Origin: Stratiolaelaps scimitus
Lineage: Eukaryota; Arthropoda; Arachnida; Mesostigmata; Laelapidae
NCBI GenBank assembly: GCA_019614645.1
Contig: JABWDB010000016.1
Location: 5,270,001-5,334,000, forward strand
Direction: 5' to 3'
DNA length: 64,000 nt
Each line of letters begins with the position of its first letter. Position 1 is the stretch's first letter. This document shows positions 35,160 to 45,890 of this stretch, piece after piece. Below the pieces are notes generated by a model, which was not told the DNA's origin, did no database searches, and saw only the letters and a list, made by a program, of their open reading frames with translations. The translations under genes were made by a program, and so were the position numbers.

Positions 35160-35900
35160 AATCAACACAAATGTAGCTAATATTAAATCACGTTCTCGCT
35201 GTCTCTGTAGTATCTCAAAGTGGAAATGTATAGTAATTCTCGTTTCGAAACTGTAATAGTAACTGTTCCTACGTCTGTAATTCGAAAATGGTTTCCGTTG
35301 TAAAGGTTTCTGGCTTCCAGTTCGAACACGCTGATTATCGAAACGTAATTATATTTCTATCATTACATCATCAAGTAGCCTTACTTTGTTCGAGGAGATT
35401 GACAGTGGCTGATTTTATTTATGTCCAGATCAGAAATTGCTCAACGTATTGGAGTTCCAAGCCACTCATGGATGAACATTGTGCATTTCATCAGAGTAAT
35501 GAGTTCAATATGAGTTGGAAACCACTTACATAGACTTCCATCCCAAAGTCTTACAAACTAACAAGAGAAGAGTATACCAAGCAAAGTGACCGAAACAACT
35601 GTCACTCAGTTCAAAGGGAATAATTTGATTTCCGACAGGCGTTGTGTCCCCAGCAGTGACTCAACTTCCCAAGTAAAACGATTGCATTGAGCATCTAGCT
35701 TCCAAAGCTTTTAATAGAAGTGATGGACATATTGTTGGAATTGACAGAATGCAATCGTATACGAAATCGTTCGTAGGCATGCCTCATACAAATGGAGAGC
35801 GTTGCGTTCCTCATGATTAATACGTATACGGATTATGCTTAGTAGTTACTCCGCCGGCATGTGTTCTAATATTCCTCCTCCCGCATACTCCCTTGCCTTC
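35160..35900. other. Upstream flank of G7L-4, homologous to other copies
   Basis: From about 35390 it parallels the upstream regions of G7L-1, -2, -3 and -8 (shared GACAGTG.CTGATTTTATTTATG start), through a degenerate GGAGC palindrome near 35805 to the CTAATATTCC box. No genes are seen. Confidence 0.6.
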
Positions 35901-35911
35901 CACTAACTATG

Positions 35912-35918
35912 TATATAA
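35912..35918 (+). promoter_or_regulatory. TATA box of G7L-4
   Basis: TATATAA 73 bases before the ATG. Confidence 0.8.
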
Positions 35919-35984
35919 GAACCTCTAAGTATCCAATCGAAAGTTAGTCTTGTTTTCGTATCGCCTTAAACACTTAGCATAAGG

Positions 35985-36629
35985 ATGATGCTCCAAGCTG
36001 CATTGTACGCTCTGGCCTTAGCCTCCGTCGCCTCGGCCAACGCTACCGCGAACAACTTTATCGACCAGGTTTTCAGGGATATGCGGTATCAAGTGTCGCA
36101 GAACGGTCTCGACCCTGTACGCGTGGCGCCGTTCCAGATTAAGGTCAACTCTAACTCAATTTCGAAACCCGAAGTGAAGGTAAACTTCACTCAGGGGTCG
36201 ATGTACGGCCTCGCCTCACTCGCTCGCCAAGGAGACTGCTCATACGGGACCTCCGGTGACCAGATGAAGATGGGCTGCTACATCACGCTAACCCCTGTCC
36301 AAATCAAGATGAACGCCGATGTAAAGGGTGACTCGAGTGATGAAAACAAGCACGCGATCGCGACCACGACGACTGTGGCTCGCAAAACATTGGCCTTTGT
36401 TGAAGTAGCAGGCCGTCGTTTTGCCCAACCTATCGTGGACCGCATCACGGTTAAAGCTGTCATCTTAAAGACCTCTGTCGTCGAGGGCAAGCTCAATCTT
36501 AAGGGCTCAAGGAAGACCGACTTCCAGAAACAGACAAACCAGAATCTTCACAACCAGCTCAATGCTAAACTCAGTGGTAGCTACAAAGCCGCCCTGAATA
36601 TGGTCATCCGTAACCGCAAGATGCCTTAG
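35985..36629 (+). CDS. G7L-4: secreted group 7 allergen-like protein, basic variant
   Basis: Intronless, 214 aa. The signal peptide varies slightly (MMLQAALYALALASVASA). NAT, NFT and C85/C98 are kept, but both late sequons are lost (KGS instead of NGS, NLH instead of NLS). The C-terminus is unusually basic (MVIRNRKMP). The poly(A) hexamer at the family position has mutated to AATAAC (about 36767); AATAAA at 36827-36832 probably serves instead. It may have changed ligand or partner. The inferred fold is as for G7L-1. Confidence 0.85.
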   Translation: MMLQAALYALALASVASANATANNFIDQVFRDMRYQVSQNGLDPVRVAPFQIKVNSNSISKPEVKVNFTQGSMYGLASLARQGDCSYGTSGDQMKMGCYITLTPVQIKMNADVKGDSSDENKHAIATTTTVARKTLAFVEVAGRRFAQPIVDRITVKAVILKTSVVEGKLNLKGSRKTDFQKQTNQNLHNQLNAKLSGSYKAALNMVIRNRKMP

Positions 36630-36639
36630 AAGGGTTGGG

Positions 36640-37260
36640 GTTACCGCAAAGAAATCTCTGCTGAAACCTGAAACAGTATCAGCAGAGATGTCGCTTTTGG
36701 TGCGGTGACTTGGAACATATGTGTTCGAATGTAGATGTGCGTTTCAGGTATAAGAGAATAACTGAGGGGTACGGGATCGAAGCCGTAAATAGAACCTTGA
36801 ATATTCGTTACCCTATTTTTACATGGAATAAAAAATAAACTATTCGTAGGTAATGGTTTAAGTAATAAATAAAAAATACATATTAATTATAGATCCATAT
36901 TACTTTGTATTAATTTTATATTAACATAAATATAAAAATATGAGCCTTATTAATAAATGATGTTCCTATCATTTTTTAGCAATAATTACCTCAGTAAATT
37001 TTCTTCCTTGGTCATGTCTTCGGCATCATGAAGTGTACGTATCAAATGGGAATAGAGGATGCGCTTATGTGAAGGCCATTTGTCATCATCTCAACGGATC
37101 CGTTAAGTTTAGTTTGAGGAAGCACAAACTTCCTCAATCTCTTCAATAGATCACTGATTATTTTATTGTCTCGTTGATAGATTTCCAAGTTCCACGCAAT
37201 TTATCAGAGACATCAAATAAGGAGCTAATTGGTGTTTACACATGCTTTTTGTCTACAATT
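36640..37260 (+). repeat. 3' flank of G7L-4, shared with G7L-5, -6 and -7
   Basis: AT-rich sequence ending in a conserved block (GATGTCTTCGGCATCATGA-like core near 37014) that also follows G7L-6 and G7L-7 and, inverted, G7L-5. No gene is seen. Confidence 0.6.
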
Positions 37261-37609
37261 ATCCACTAAAAGTATTAAATTATAATAAACAGATACCTCC
37301 ACTACTAGAAATAAGTCATTCTTATTGGCATACGGCGAACTTTACTATAATTCTGAGCCTTATCGGAAGACACCATTGCCCAAAATATACTTGGTGTCTA
37401 CAGCTACTAAAGCTTGTCATGACTGTATTCCAGTTTACATTGTACCCCTCAGGATTATTGATAATTGCGAACATTTAAAAAATACCTCATATTTACTCTA
37501 ATCTTTGGGCAGCTAACTGTGAACAAGACCGTAACAGTTAAGACCATTATAAGTGCTGCATCAATAACTTTGGTATCGGTAGAGAGATTGGAATCCACAT
37601 CCACATGAG

Positions 37610-38270
37610 TGGGTAGTGGTCAAAGCGTGCCGATATGAAGCCCGATCCCAACAGAGCAACAAAAGTGAACAAAGAAATCAGCGTTCGAAAAAAGAAATCC
37701 AGGATCGTCTTCCGGTTTCGTTACAGGGATTTTCCATCCAAGCCTTCGTGAGCTCTAGGCGTCATTGGCTCTTTCCTCGGAGTGCTGTGCATAGGCCACG
37801 CATCCAAACCTTCTAGGAGACTTATTCGCCGGGTTCCAGCGGGCAGATCTCGAGGAAGATTTCCCCTGCCTATGAATCAGGCGTACAGGTCTGTACCGTG
37901 ACCTGGTGGACGAGTTCCGAATAGAGTTTAGCATTCGGGGGAGTGGGCCCAGGAGGAAGTTTCCCTGGAATGAGGTAGATCTGACGGCTGTTTTCTACAG
38001 CTGTTATTTCTCCCCCAACAGGGATCTTGGGGAGTATGAAGGTTTGCTCGAGGACATGCTCAGAGTGCAGGGTCCATCAAGATTAGAAGGTCATTATTAC
38101 CCGGGACTTCAATTGAGCTAGTTCGACATGAGGGAGCTGGTGCACAACAGAAAGGGGCCGAGTACTACAGGAGTGGGTGGCGGAAAGTGGCCTTCTGGAA
38201 CTTGACGACGGAAAGGCTGTTACCTTTTCCTGGGGAGTTCAGACAGACTTCATAGACCTAAACTTTTTCG
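37610..38270 (+). mobile_element. LINE endonuclease fragment, R1-like, second copy
   Basis: The region reads VFYSCYFSPNRDLGEYEGLL (about 37995-38052), the YFSPN block that precedes the GDFNA motif in R1-like endonucleases. Later it has WVAESGLLELDDGKA and DFIDLNF, equivalent to the copy at 34830. Stops and frame changes show that it is dead. The leftmost part (37610-37810) has a relative near 47990-48160. Confidence 0.65.
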
Positions 38271-38450
38271 GGCTGACTCTCAGCCAACATTTAACGTCCA
38301 CGGTACCGCTTTCGCATCACCGACTTCATAGACCTCACTTTGGTAGATTGGCTGGCCCCCGCAACAGGCCAGCCAATCTACCCAAGCCCTGTAGCTTGGG
38401 CAGGCCATACTGTCTGCGTGATGTCCTTTCCCATTTCAGACGTGACATAC

Positions 38451-38453
<3 letters not shown>

Positions 38454-38486
<33 letters not shown>
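38454..38486. repeat. (TA)n microsatellite at an inversion boundary
   Basis: About 16 TA units. Homology with the inverted 3' flank of G7L-5 begins immediately to its right. Confidence 0.85.
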
Positions 38487-38492
<6 letters not shown>

Positions 38493-39116
38493 TAGTGCAG
38501 GTATCTGTGTTTTATAATGTTATACTTTTAGTGGATATTTGTAGACAGAAGGCTAATGAGCTCCTTATTTAAGGTCTGTGATAAATTGTGTGGAACTTGG
38601 AAATCTATCAACAAGATAATGAAATAATCAGTGACCCGTTCAAGAGATTGAGGAAGTTTGTGCTTCCTTTTCTATAATAAACTTAACGGTTCAGTTGCGA
38701 TGATGAAAAATGGCCTTCACATAACCGCATCCTCTATTCCCATTTGATACGTACACTTCATGATGCCGAAGATGACCAAGGAAGAAAATTTAGTAGGAGG
38801 TAATCATTGCTAAACAATGATAGGAACGTAATTTATTAATAAGCTTTATATTTTTATATTTATTTTAATATAAAATTACTACAAAATAATATAGATATAT
38901 AATAAATATATATATTTTTTTATTACCTAAATAATTACCTACGAATAGCTTATTTTTATACCGTGTAAAAATAAGGTAACGAATGTTTGTGTTCTGTTCG
39001 CGGCTTCGATCTGGTATTCACATCTACATTCGATAACAGATGTTGCAAGCCACTGCACCAAAAGCGGCGTCTCTGCTGATATTGTTTAAAGTATCATTGC
39101 GATGTCTTTAATCCAT

Positions 39117-39761
39117 CTAGGGCATCCTGTGGCGACTGAGAACAGTGTTCAGGGCGGCCTTGTAGGTACCACTGAGGGTAGCCCCGAGCTGGTTGGAAAG
39201 ATTCTGGTTTGTCTGTTTCATGAAGGTCGTCATCCTTGAGCCGTTAAGGTCGAGCTTGCCCTGAGCAACAGAGGTGGTCATCGTAACAGCTCCAACGGTT
39301 ATACGGCCCACGATAGGTTGGGTAAAACGACGGCCTGCGACTTCAACAAAGGTCAATGTATTGGGGGCCACAGTCGACGAGGTCGCGATCGCGTGCTTGT
39401 TTCCGTCAAACGAGTCACCCTTTACATCGGCGTTCATCATCATTCGGATGGGGGTTAGGGTGACGTAGCAGCCCATCTTCATCTGGCCACCGGAGGTTCC
39501 GTATGAGCAGTCTCCTTGGCGAGCGAGTGAGGCAAGGCCGTACAACGAGCCCTGGGTGAAGTTTGCCTTCATGTCACGGTTCGAAATAGAGTTGGACTTG
39601 ACCTTAATCTGGAACGGCATCACGCGTACAGGGTCGAGACCGTTCTGCGACACTTGATACCGCATATCCTGGAACACCTGGTCGATAAAATTGTTGGCGG
39701 TAGCGTCGGCCGAGGCGGCTGAGGCCAATGCTAGAGCGCACAATGCAGCTTGGAGCATCAT
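39117..39761 (-). CDS. G7L-5: secreted group 7 allergen-like protein, inverted copy
   Basis: Intronless, 214 aa, the only member of the array on the minus strand. The signal peptide is kept, but the mature N-terminus reads DATAN, so the NAT sequon is lost. NFT, NGS, NLS and C85/C98 remain. Conserved residues in the middle differ (IVGRITVGAVTM instead of IVDRITVKAVTL). The C-terminus SRHRMP is shared with G7L-6. About 33 bases of the 3' UTR, including the family AATAAA, are missing; a distal AATAAA occurs at 38837-38832. The TATA box is intact, so expression is plausible. Confidence 0.85.
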   Translation of the reverse strand: MMLQAALCALALASAASADATANNFIDQVFQDMRYQVSQNGLDPVRVMPFQIKVKSNSISNRDMKANFTQGSLYGLASLARQGDCSYGTSGGQMKMGCYVTLTPIRMMMNADVKGDSFDGNKHAIATSSTVAPNTLTFVEVAGRRFTQPIVGRITVGAVTMTTSVAQGKLDLNGSRMTTFMKQTNQNLSNQLGATLSGTYKAALNTVLSRHRMP

Positions 39762-39828
39762 CCTTATACTACGAGTTTAGGGCGAGACGAAAACAAGACT
39801 AACTTTCGATTGGATCCTCACAGGTTCT

Positions 39829-39835
39829 TATATAT
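39829..39835 (-). promoter_or_regulatory. TATA box of G7L-5
   Basis: TATATAA on the minus strand, 74 bases before the ATG. Confidence 0.8.
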
Positions 39836-40616
39836 ACAGTTAGTGGAAGGCAAAGGAGTATGCGGGAGGAGGAACATTAGAACACACGCCGGCGGAGCAA
39901 CTACTAAGCATAGTCCGGACGTATTAATCATGTGGAACGCAACGCTCTCTATTTGTATGGGATTCTTATTTATACGACGCTTACGAACGACTTCGTATAC
40001 GATTTCATTCTGCCGATCCCAACAATATCTCCATTCCTTCTATTATAAGCCTTGGAAGCTAGATGCCCAATAGAATCGTTCTACTTGGGAAGTTGACTCA
40101 CTGCTAGAGACAAAACGCCTGTCGGAAATCAAAATCATTCCCTTTGAACTCAGAGCTGTTTCGGTCACTTTGCTTGGTATACTTTTCTCCTGTGAGTTTG
40201 TAAGACGTCGGCATGGAAGCCTATATAAATGGTTACCAATTCATATCGAACTGATTACGCTGATGAAATGCACAATGTGCATGTATGCGCGGATTAGAGC
40301 TGCAATATTTCTAAGCAACTTCTGACCGGGACATAAATAAAATCAGCCACTGTCAATCTCCTGCAACAAAATAAAGCCACTTGATGATGTAAGGATAGAA
40401 ATGTTTCGGCAATGACTAGCGTATTTTAACCCCGGAGCTTGAAGATAGCGAGAACGGTGGCTCAATTTTAGCTACATTTGTGTGGATTTGGATGATAAAA
40501 AGGCGAGTGAATGCCAGCATCTCTTGACTAAAATCGCCGCACCCCTAACTTCTCGGTGAGGCTATCGAGACTATGACTTCCTAAGGAGACCTGATTTTAT
40601 GAAAATTAACCCAAGC

Positions 40617-40805
40617 TCTGGGTTCTGTGGCACGTTTCGAATACGTTGATACTTTGATGAGGCATGTTTGTAGCGGATAGTCCACATGAAACGCTCGTTT
40701 GATCTGATTCACCATTATGGCGCATCCCTCTCCATCAGAAACTTGCTGTATGGCCTTACCAATCAACCGTTAGTGTTAAATATTGCCAGTCCCTGAGTCC
40801 AACCT
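40617..40805. repeat. Dispersed flank repeat, copy 3
   Basis: Resembles 23925-24115 and 31196-31385. It starts right where the inverted unit of G7L-5 ends. Confidence 0.6.
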
Positions 40806-40894
40806 ATTGGTGACGACCTCCAAAGGCCATCCTAACTCTAGTGCACTTTTACGTCAGAACCGAAGATCGTTCTTCACTAGCAAAGGAAAGATCG

Positions 40895-41040
40895 AGTGAA
40901 GAATGTTCTGATCGTTCTCACATTTGGGAAGTGACATGATAGAATTAATAAATAGTACATTATCAGGCAATGGAATCTAGCGTACATTTAATAACACTAT
41001 TTCAAAAAGCAAAAGCCACTATCTCATTATTCAAATACAA
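40895..41040. repeat. Shared junction repeat, copy 2
   Basis: Relative of 32715-32860 and 45742-45890. It is followed by about 350 bases of further upstream flank of G7L-6 with no gene. Confidence 0.65.
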
Positions 41041-41654
41041 ATACATCTGGAAGAGCTTGAGTTCATTTCCATAAGATCAAGTCACCTTAGGAATTCATAG
41101 TCTGGATATTCTCACCGAGAAGTTAAGGGTGCGGCGATTTAAGTAAAGAGATGCTGGTATTCACTCGCCTTTTTACAAACTACTCTCTATGATATCATCT
41201 TTTTTTGAGAGAATGAAAGGAATTTCCTTCAAACGCACGGACCCACCCCAGGAGAATCCAATCTTCATAAAATAGGGCCACTCCAGTGCAGCGTTGACAT
41301 GAATGACAAAATTTACGACATCATCTAAGTCCACACAAACGTAGCTATTATAATATTGAGTCACCTATCTCGCTATCTCAGTTATAGATGATCTCAAAGT
41401 GTAGATGTATAATAGTTAGCGTTTCGATGTTGCTCTCCATTGTAAGCTTATCAGATCGATTTTTAGTTCGAATACGCTAGTCGCTCCCGAAATGTAATCG
41501 CTAGTAATCACTGATAGCGACTATAAACTCATACAAATTCGCGAGCGTTGTGCTCCACAAGGTAACTTCTTAGGGCTTAGTATAATAGTTGCTCCGCTCG
41601 TGTGTGTTCTAATATTCCTCCTCCCGCATAGTCCCTTGCCTTCCAGTAACTGCG

Positions 41655-41661
41655 TATATAA
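41655..41661 (+). promoter_or_regulatory. TATA box of G7L-6
   Basis: TATATAA 73 bases before the ATG. Confidence 0.8.
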
Positions 41662-41727
41662 GGATAAGTGAATATCCAATCGAGAGTTAGTCTTGTTTTC
41701 GTCTCGCCTCAAACACCTGATACAAAG

Positions 41728-42369
41728 ATGATGCTCCGAGCTGCATTGTGCGCTCTAGCCTTGGTCTCAGCCGCCTCGGCAAACGCAACCGCCAACTTCT
41801 TTATCGACCAGGTGTTCCAGGAAATGCGGCATCAAGTGTCGCAGAACGGTCTCGACCCTGTACGCGTGATGCCGTTCCAGATTAAGGTCAAGTCCAACTC
41901 TATTACGAACCGTGACCTGAAGGCAAGCTTCACTCAGGGGTCGATGCACGGCCTCGCCTCACTCGCTCGCCAAGGAGACTGCTCATACGGAACCTTCGGT
42001 GGCCAGATGAAGATTGGCTGCTACATCACGCTAACCCCTGTCCAAATCAAGATGAACGCCGATGTAAAGGGTGACTCGATTAAAGGACACAGGCACGCAA
42101 TCGCGACCTTGACGACTGCGGATCGCAATACATTCGCCCTTGAAATCTCAGGCCGTCGTTTTGCTCGACCTATCGTAGACCGCATTACGGTTAAAGCTGT
42201 CACCCTGACCACCTCTGTTGTTCAGGGCAAGCTCAACCTTAACCGCTCAAGGTTGACGGACTTCATAAAACAGACAAACCAGAATCTTTCCAAGCAGCTC
42301 GGTGCTACTCTCAGTGGCACCTACAAAGCCGCCCTGAACACTGTCCTCAGTCGCCACAGGATGCCCTAG
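41728..42369 (+). CDS. G7L-6: secreted group 7 allergen-like protein, 213 aa
   Basis: Intronless. The ATG at 41728 is chosen because it aligns with all other copies; the frame is open further upstream but only with non-ATG codons. One codon is deleted near residue 139 (ALEISG for ALVEVSG), giving 213 aa. Signal peptide, NAT and both cysteines are kept. The NFT sequon is lost (ASFT). RQGDCSYGTF and MKIGC deviate from the consensus. It shares NLNR in the C-terminal part and the ANFF start with G7L-7. AATAAA lies at 42485-42490. Confidence 0.85.
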   Translation: MMLRAALCALALVSAASANATANFFIDQVFQEMRHQVSQNGLDPVRVMPFQIKVKSNSITNRDLKASFTQGSMHGLASLARQGDCSYGTFGGQMKIGCYITLTPVQIKMNADVKGDSIKGHRHAIATLTTADRNTFALEISGRRFARPIVDRITVKAVTLTTSVVQGKLNLNRSRLTDFIKQTNQNLSKQLGATLSGTYKAALNTVLSRHRMP

Positions 42370-42689
42370 ATGGATTAAAGGCACCGCAATGATACTTTAA
42401 ACAATATCAGCAGAGACGCCGCCTTTGATGCAGTGGCTCGCAACATCTGTTGTCGAATGTAGATGTGAACACCAGATGTAAAAGAATAAATATTGTCGCA
42501 GACAATCGGGATTGAAGCCGCGAACCGAGCATGAACATTCGTTACCTTATTTGTACAAGGTATCAAATTAAACTATTCGTAGGTAATTATTTAGGTAATA
42601 GATAGAAATAGGTATTTATTATATATCTATATAATTTTGTAGTAATTTTATATTAAAATAAATATAAAAATACAAACCTTATTAATAAA

Positions 42690-43036
42690 TTATGTTCCTA
42701 TCATTGTTTAGCAATAATTACCTCAATAAGGTTTCTTCGTTGGTCATGTCTTCGGCATCATGAAGTGTACGTACCAAATGGGAATAGAGGGTGCGGTTAT
42801 GTGAAGGCCATTTTTCATCATCTCAACTGAACCGTTAAGTTTATTATAGAAAAGGAAGCACACACTTCCTCAATCTCTTCAATGGATCACTGATTATTTT
42901 ATTGTCTCGTTGATAGACTTCCAAGTTCCACGCAATTTATCAGAGACCTTAAATAAGGAGCTCACTAGTGTTTACACATGCCTTTTATCTACAATTATCC
43001 ACTAAAAGTATTACATTATAATAAACAGATACCTGC
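42690..43036 (+). repeat. 3' flank of G7L-6 shared with other copies
   Basis: Conserved 3' block as after G7L-4 and G7L-7. It ends where the minus-strand LINE ORF1 relic begins. Confidence 0.6.
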
Positions 43037-44530
43037 ACTGTGAATTTACTTGTTGCATTGGTACCTCCATCCTTAGCGATGTCGCTGATGATCGCGGACT
43101 CGTCGAAGCCCCCGACGATGACCTTGTGGTTATTAGTCTCCACATTTAGGTTGGTTGCATTGGTGATATTTTCTTTGAACTGCGTTACATTAGCGTTCTC
43201 GCCAGTTTTGACGAATAATCTGATCTTTCCTTCGCCATGAGTGTAGATCCTCCTGATCTCGACCTCGCTATCTTCTGGAGTAACCTGTTGCTTCATATTT
43301 GCCAGGATCTCTGCGTAGCTTGTTTACTACTGCTACTAGTTAAAGATTTTAACTAACTGTTCCGGCTGCCCCTAACTTTAGCTTTGAGTTCAGGTTTGTC
43401 CAGACTTAGACTAACCACGACGCCAAGTTTGGCTATGGTCGCGATACATTCTATGATTTTTTTGTTCAGCTGATCATTTGGTTCCCTCGAGGTTATGTAT
43501 ATGCCTATGTTGTTCTTACCAAGGGGCTTTCATTTTCTGCGACTCCTTGTCGACGATCGAGATGAATATAGTGTCCTTTCTAAGTTTCAGGATCGCTAGT
43601 GCCATGGCCAGGGAAAAAAAATGTGCGGTTTTGTGTCTTGTCCAACATCGCCGATTTCTACTGTGTTCTTTTTTGCAGATTCGAATGGATTTCCTACCAT
43701 CGAGGCGATCCTTCACATTGTGCAAATCTGGGAATTGGGTATTTAACGTATTTCATATTCTTCTGTGTATGGGGGTCCTCTTCCTTCATGATGACTATTT
43801 TGGCCTATCTTGCTTTCAGTATATTGTTTCTCATGTAATTGGTCTTAATGAATGATTGGCGCGGCCAGTGCATATTAACAATATCAAGCATGTCCTCAAT
43901 TAGTTCAATTGCTCCAATGTTGTTCCTTATCTCTTACGCTATTAACTCATCCTTTCATCCTCAATAGAGGTCGTTTGGCATACTGCGCCACTTTCCTGTC
44001 GAATGCCTTTTTAGCTAGCACTGTAAGTTTGTTGATTTCTTTATTTTGTAGCTCTAGTTGTCTTATAAATGCATTGTTTTCTTCGATTAATGCCGATATT
44101 TTCTTCTTATACTCTTCTATTTGTTTAGTCTGCTCGATGGATTCCTCTGTAAGTGATTCAGACTCTTTCTGGGCACGTTTCCAGTCTCTTTTAAGTTTAT
44201 TGCCGCGTGTAACTACAGCCGCAATGAGGTCTTTAACCTCTTCTTTTGTGTTGTCCTTAGGATTATAGACCTTTGAGAATCCATCGATTTTATCAGTCGG
44301 CTCCATCAGTGTTCTATCAACATAGTCTTTCTTTCCTAGGGAGAACCTTCTCCTCTTATTTGAAGTACTGTTTGATGGCAATTCGTTTTTAGATTGTGGA
44401 TCGTTTCCATGTCTTCAGCGTCGTCTTGGCTGAGATCAATGGGATCATTCTCTTTGCTTAGCATTCCCAATTTATTAAGGACGGTTACTACTTTGCTCGC
44501 CGGTAACAGAAACCACCGTCCAGCACGTGG
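42985..44530 (-). mobile_element. Decayed LINE ORF1 (coiled coil plus RRM-like part)
   Basis: On the minus strand, about 44500-44390 reads NDPIDLSQDDAEDMETIH. A frameshift at an A-run leads into the frame at 44381-43947 (KKDYVDRTLMEPTDKIDG), which has a long charged heptad-like coiled coil (EESIEQTKQIEEYKKKISAL). After several frame changes 43450-43300 reads KLGVVVSLSLDKPELKAK, and 43296-42985 reads VEIRRIYTHGEGKIRLFVK then KVIVGGFDESAII, like the RRM-type domain of ORF1 proteins. This order (coiled coil then RRM) fits ORF1 of a Jockey-like LINE. It is not functional. Confidence 0.6.
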
Positions 44531-45026
44531 CTCTATAGCACGTTTCCGCCTGATGTCTGAGGTCGTTGGAACGGATCTTTACCGCCGTCAGAACCGCGCT
44601 GGAGAATTATGGACAGATTTGTTACTAAGGTACTCAGGACAAAGAAAGGTATACAGAGAGCGTGAAAAGAAGTCTAAATTCAGTGGACTAACACTAACCC
44701 CTATTATTATTTGTTATCGGTATATTAGCTAATTCCGACGAGAGGTGACGCCTGTTTATATGCCTGCTGCCTCCGGGCACTTACCTCTCAAAAAACTTCC
44801 CACACTGAATTGGCAAAAACACGTTAACTCATCACAATTGTAATAAATTATAACACCAAAATAAACATAAATTTTCCTTTTTAACGTCCACGGTACTGCT
44901 TTCGGCATTGCTTCCTCACCAAAATAAACTTGCCGCCTATTCTCTAATAGCCCGGTCCACAAAAAAAAAAGCTACCGGCAGGTACATGCGAAGAGTAGTA
45001 CGTCATGGGTTGGTGAAAACGAAGGG

Positions 45027-45741
45027 TTGTTGCAATTTCTCGTTTTGGTTGTGGTTCTCGTTTCTGGTTCTGTTTTTGCGCCATGGTGGCACAGTTGTAG
45101 GGCGCCGCCCCCGCTCGAACTGGGTGAAGGATCCCGCCGGTGGGGGACTATGGGCGACTCCATGGAGGACTCCTTGCAGTCCATACTGACACCACGGGCC
45201 GTCTGGGAAATGGTGGTGACAAGGGAAACGGAAGCAGACGAGAGACTGCTAAAGGAGCTCGGGGTGCAGTTCCCACAGGCACCAGGGAGGGTGGGCGGTG
45301 CAAACCACAATGGCGAAAACCGCGGAGATTGACCAACAGGGCACGCCGCTCTTCTACCTCCAGAGGAACGCAAGGTCGCGAATGACCTGGCGGTTACTAG
45401 AGCTGTGCTGCTGGAAGAAAGAGCGATGTAGCAGGGGAGCTCGAGGTCTGCCAAAACCCAAGGGACTCGTCGGGGGAGACGACGACTCTCAGCCTAAGAT
45501 CGCAAACAGTACCATCAGACTGCGCCTAGGAAAAGGCCGGACATTCGCGGACATAGTCAAGGACCTCAGAGAGCGAAGGTCGGCGGCATGCAGGGGGCGA
45601 ATATAAAGGGGGTTATCCAAGGCAAGTACGGAGACGACATTCTCAGAGTCTGGGAATGGCCCGAGGGCGTCGGAAAATCGCTAGCGGAGAAGATCCAGAG
45701 TCAGTTAGGGGTTGCGACGGACCACAAACCAAAAGCAGGGG
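45027..45741 (+). mobile_element. LINE ORF1 (gag-like) N-terminal fragment
   Basis: A GC-rich insertion. One frame reads SMEDSLQSILTPRAVWEMVV then ADERLLKELGVQF. Further on another frame gives IRLRLGKGRTFADIVKDLR, and after a one-base shift NIKGVIQGKYGDDILRVWE to LAEKIQSQLG, ending at TGA near 45752. The RLR.GKGRTFADIVKDLR...GDDILRV pattern is typical of the gag-like ORF1 of R1-type LINEs before the zinc knuckles. It might be the missing first half of the knuckle fragment at 31430, which ends with the same kind of junction repeat. Confidence 0.6.
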
Positions 45742-45890
45742 GAATGTTCTGATCGTTCTCACATTTGGGAAGTGACAAGATAGAGCAGAATTAATTAATA
45801 GCACATTATTAGGCAATGGAATCTAGCGTAGATTTAATAACACTATTTCAAAAAGCAAAAGCCACCAATCTCATTATTCAACGACTAATG
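45742..45890. repeat. Shared junction repeat, copy 3
   Basis: Relative of 32715-32860 and 40895-41040. It starts exactly where the gag-like fragment stops. Confidence 0.65.

Larger units (their letters stand above)
38487..40620 (-). repeat. Inverted duplicated unit containing G7L-5
   Basis: The whole block runs opposite to the other copies. 38487-38840 matches in reverse the 3' flank at about 42690-43036, and 39762-40560 matches in reverse the upstream flanks of other copies (for example about 45890-46170). It is about 2.1 kb long. The left end coincides with a (TA)n tract. Confidence 0.7.

Noticed and set aside
45027..45332. Hydrophobic start (LQFLVLVVVLVSG) suggesting a secreted protein
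   Set aside because: The frame belongs to a gag-like LINE fragment and the apparent signal peptide is fortuitous.
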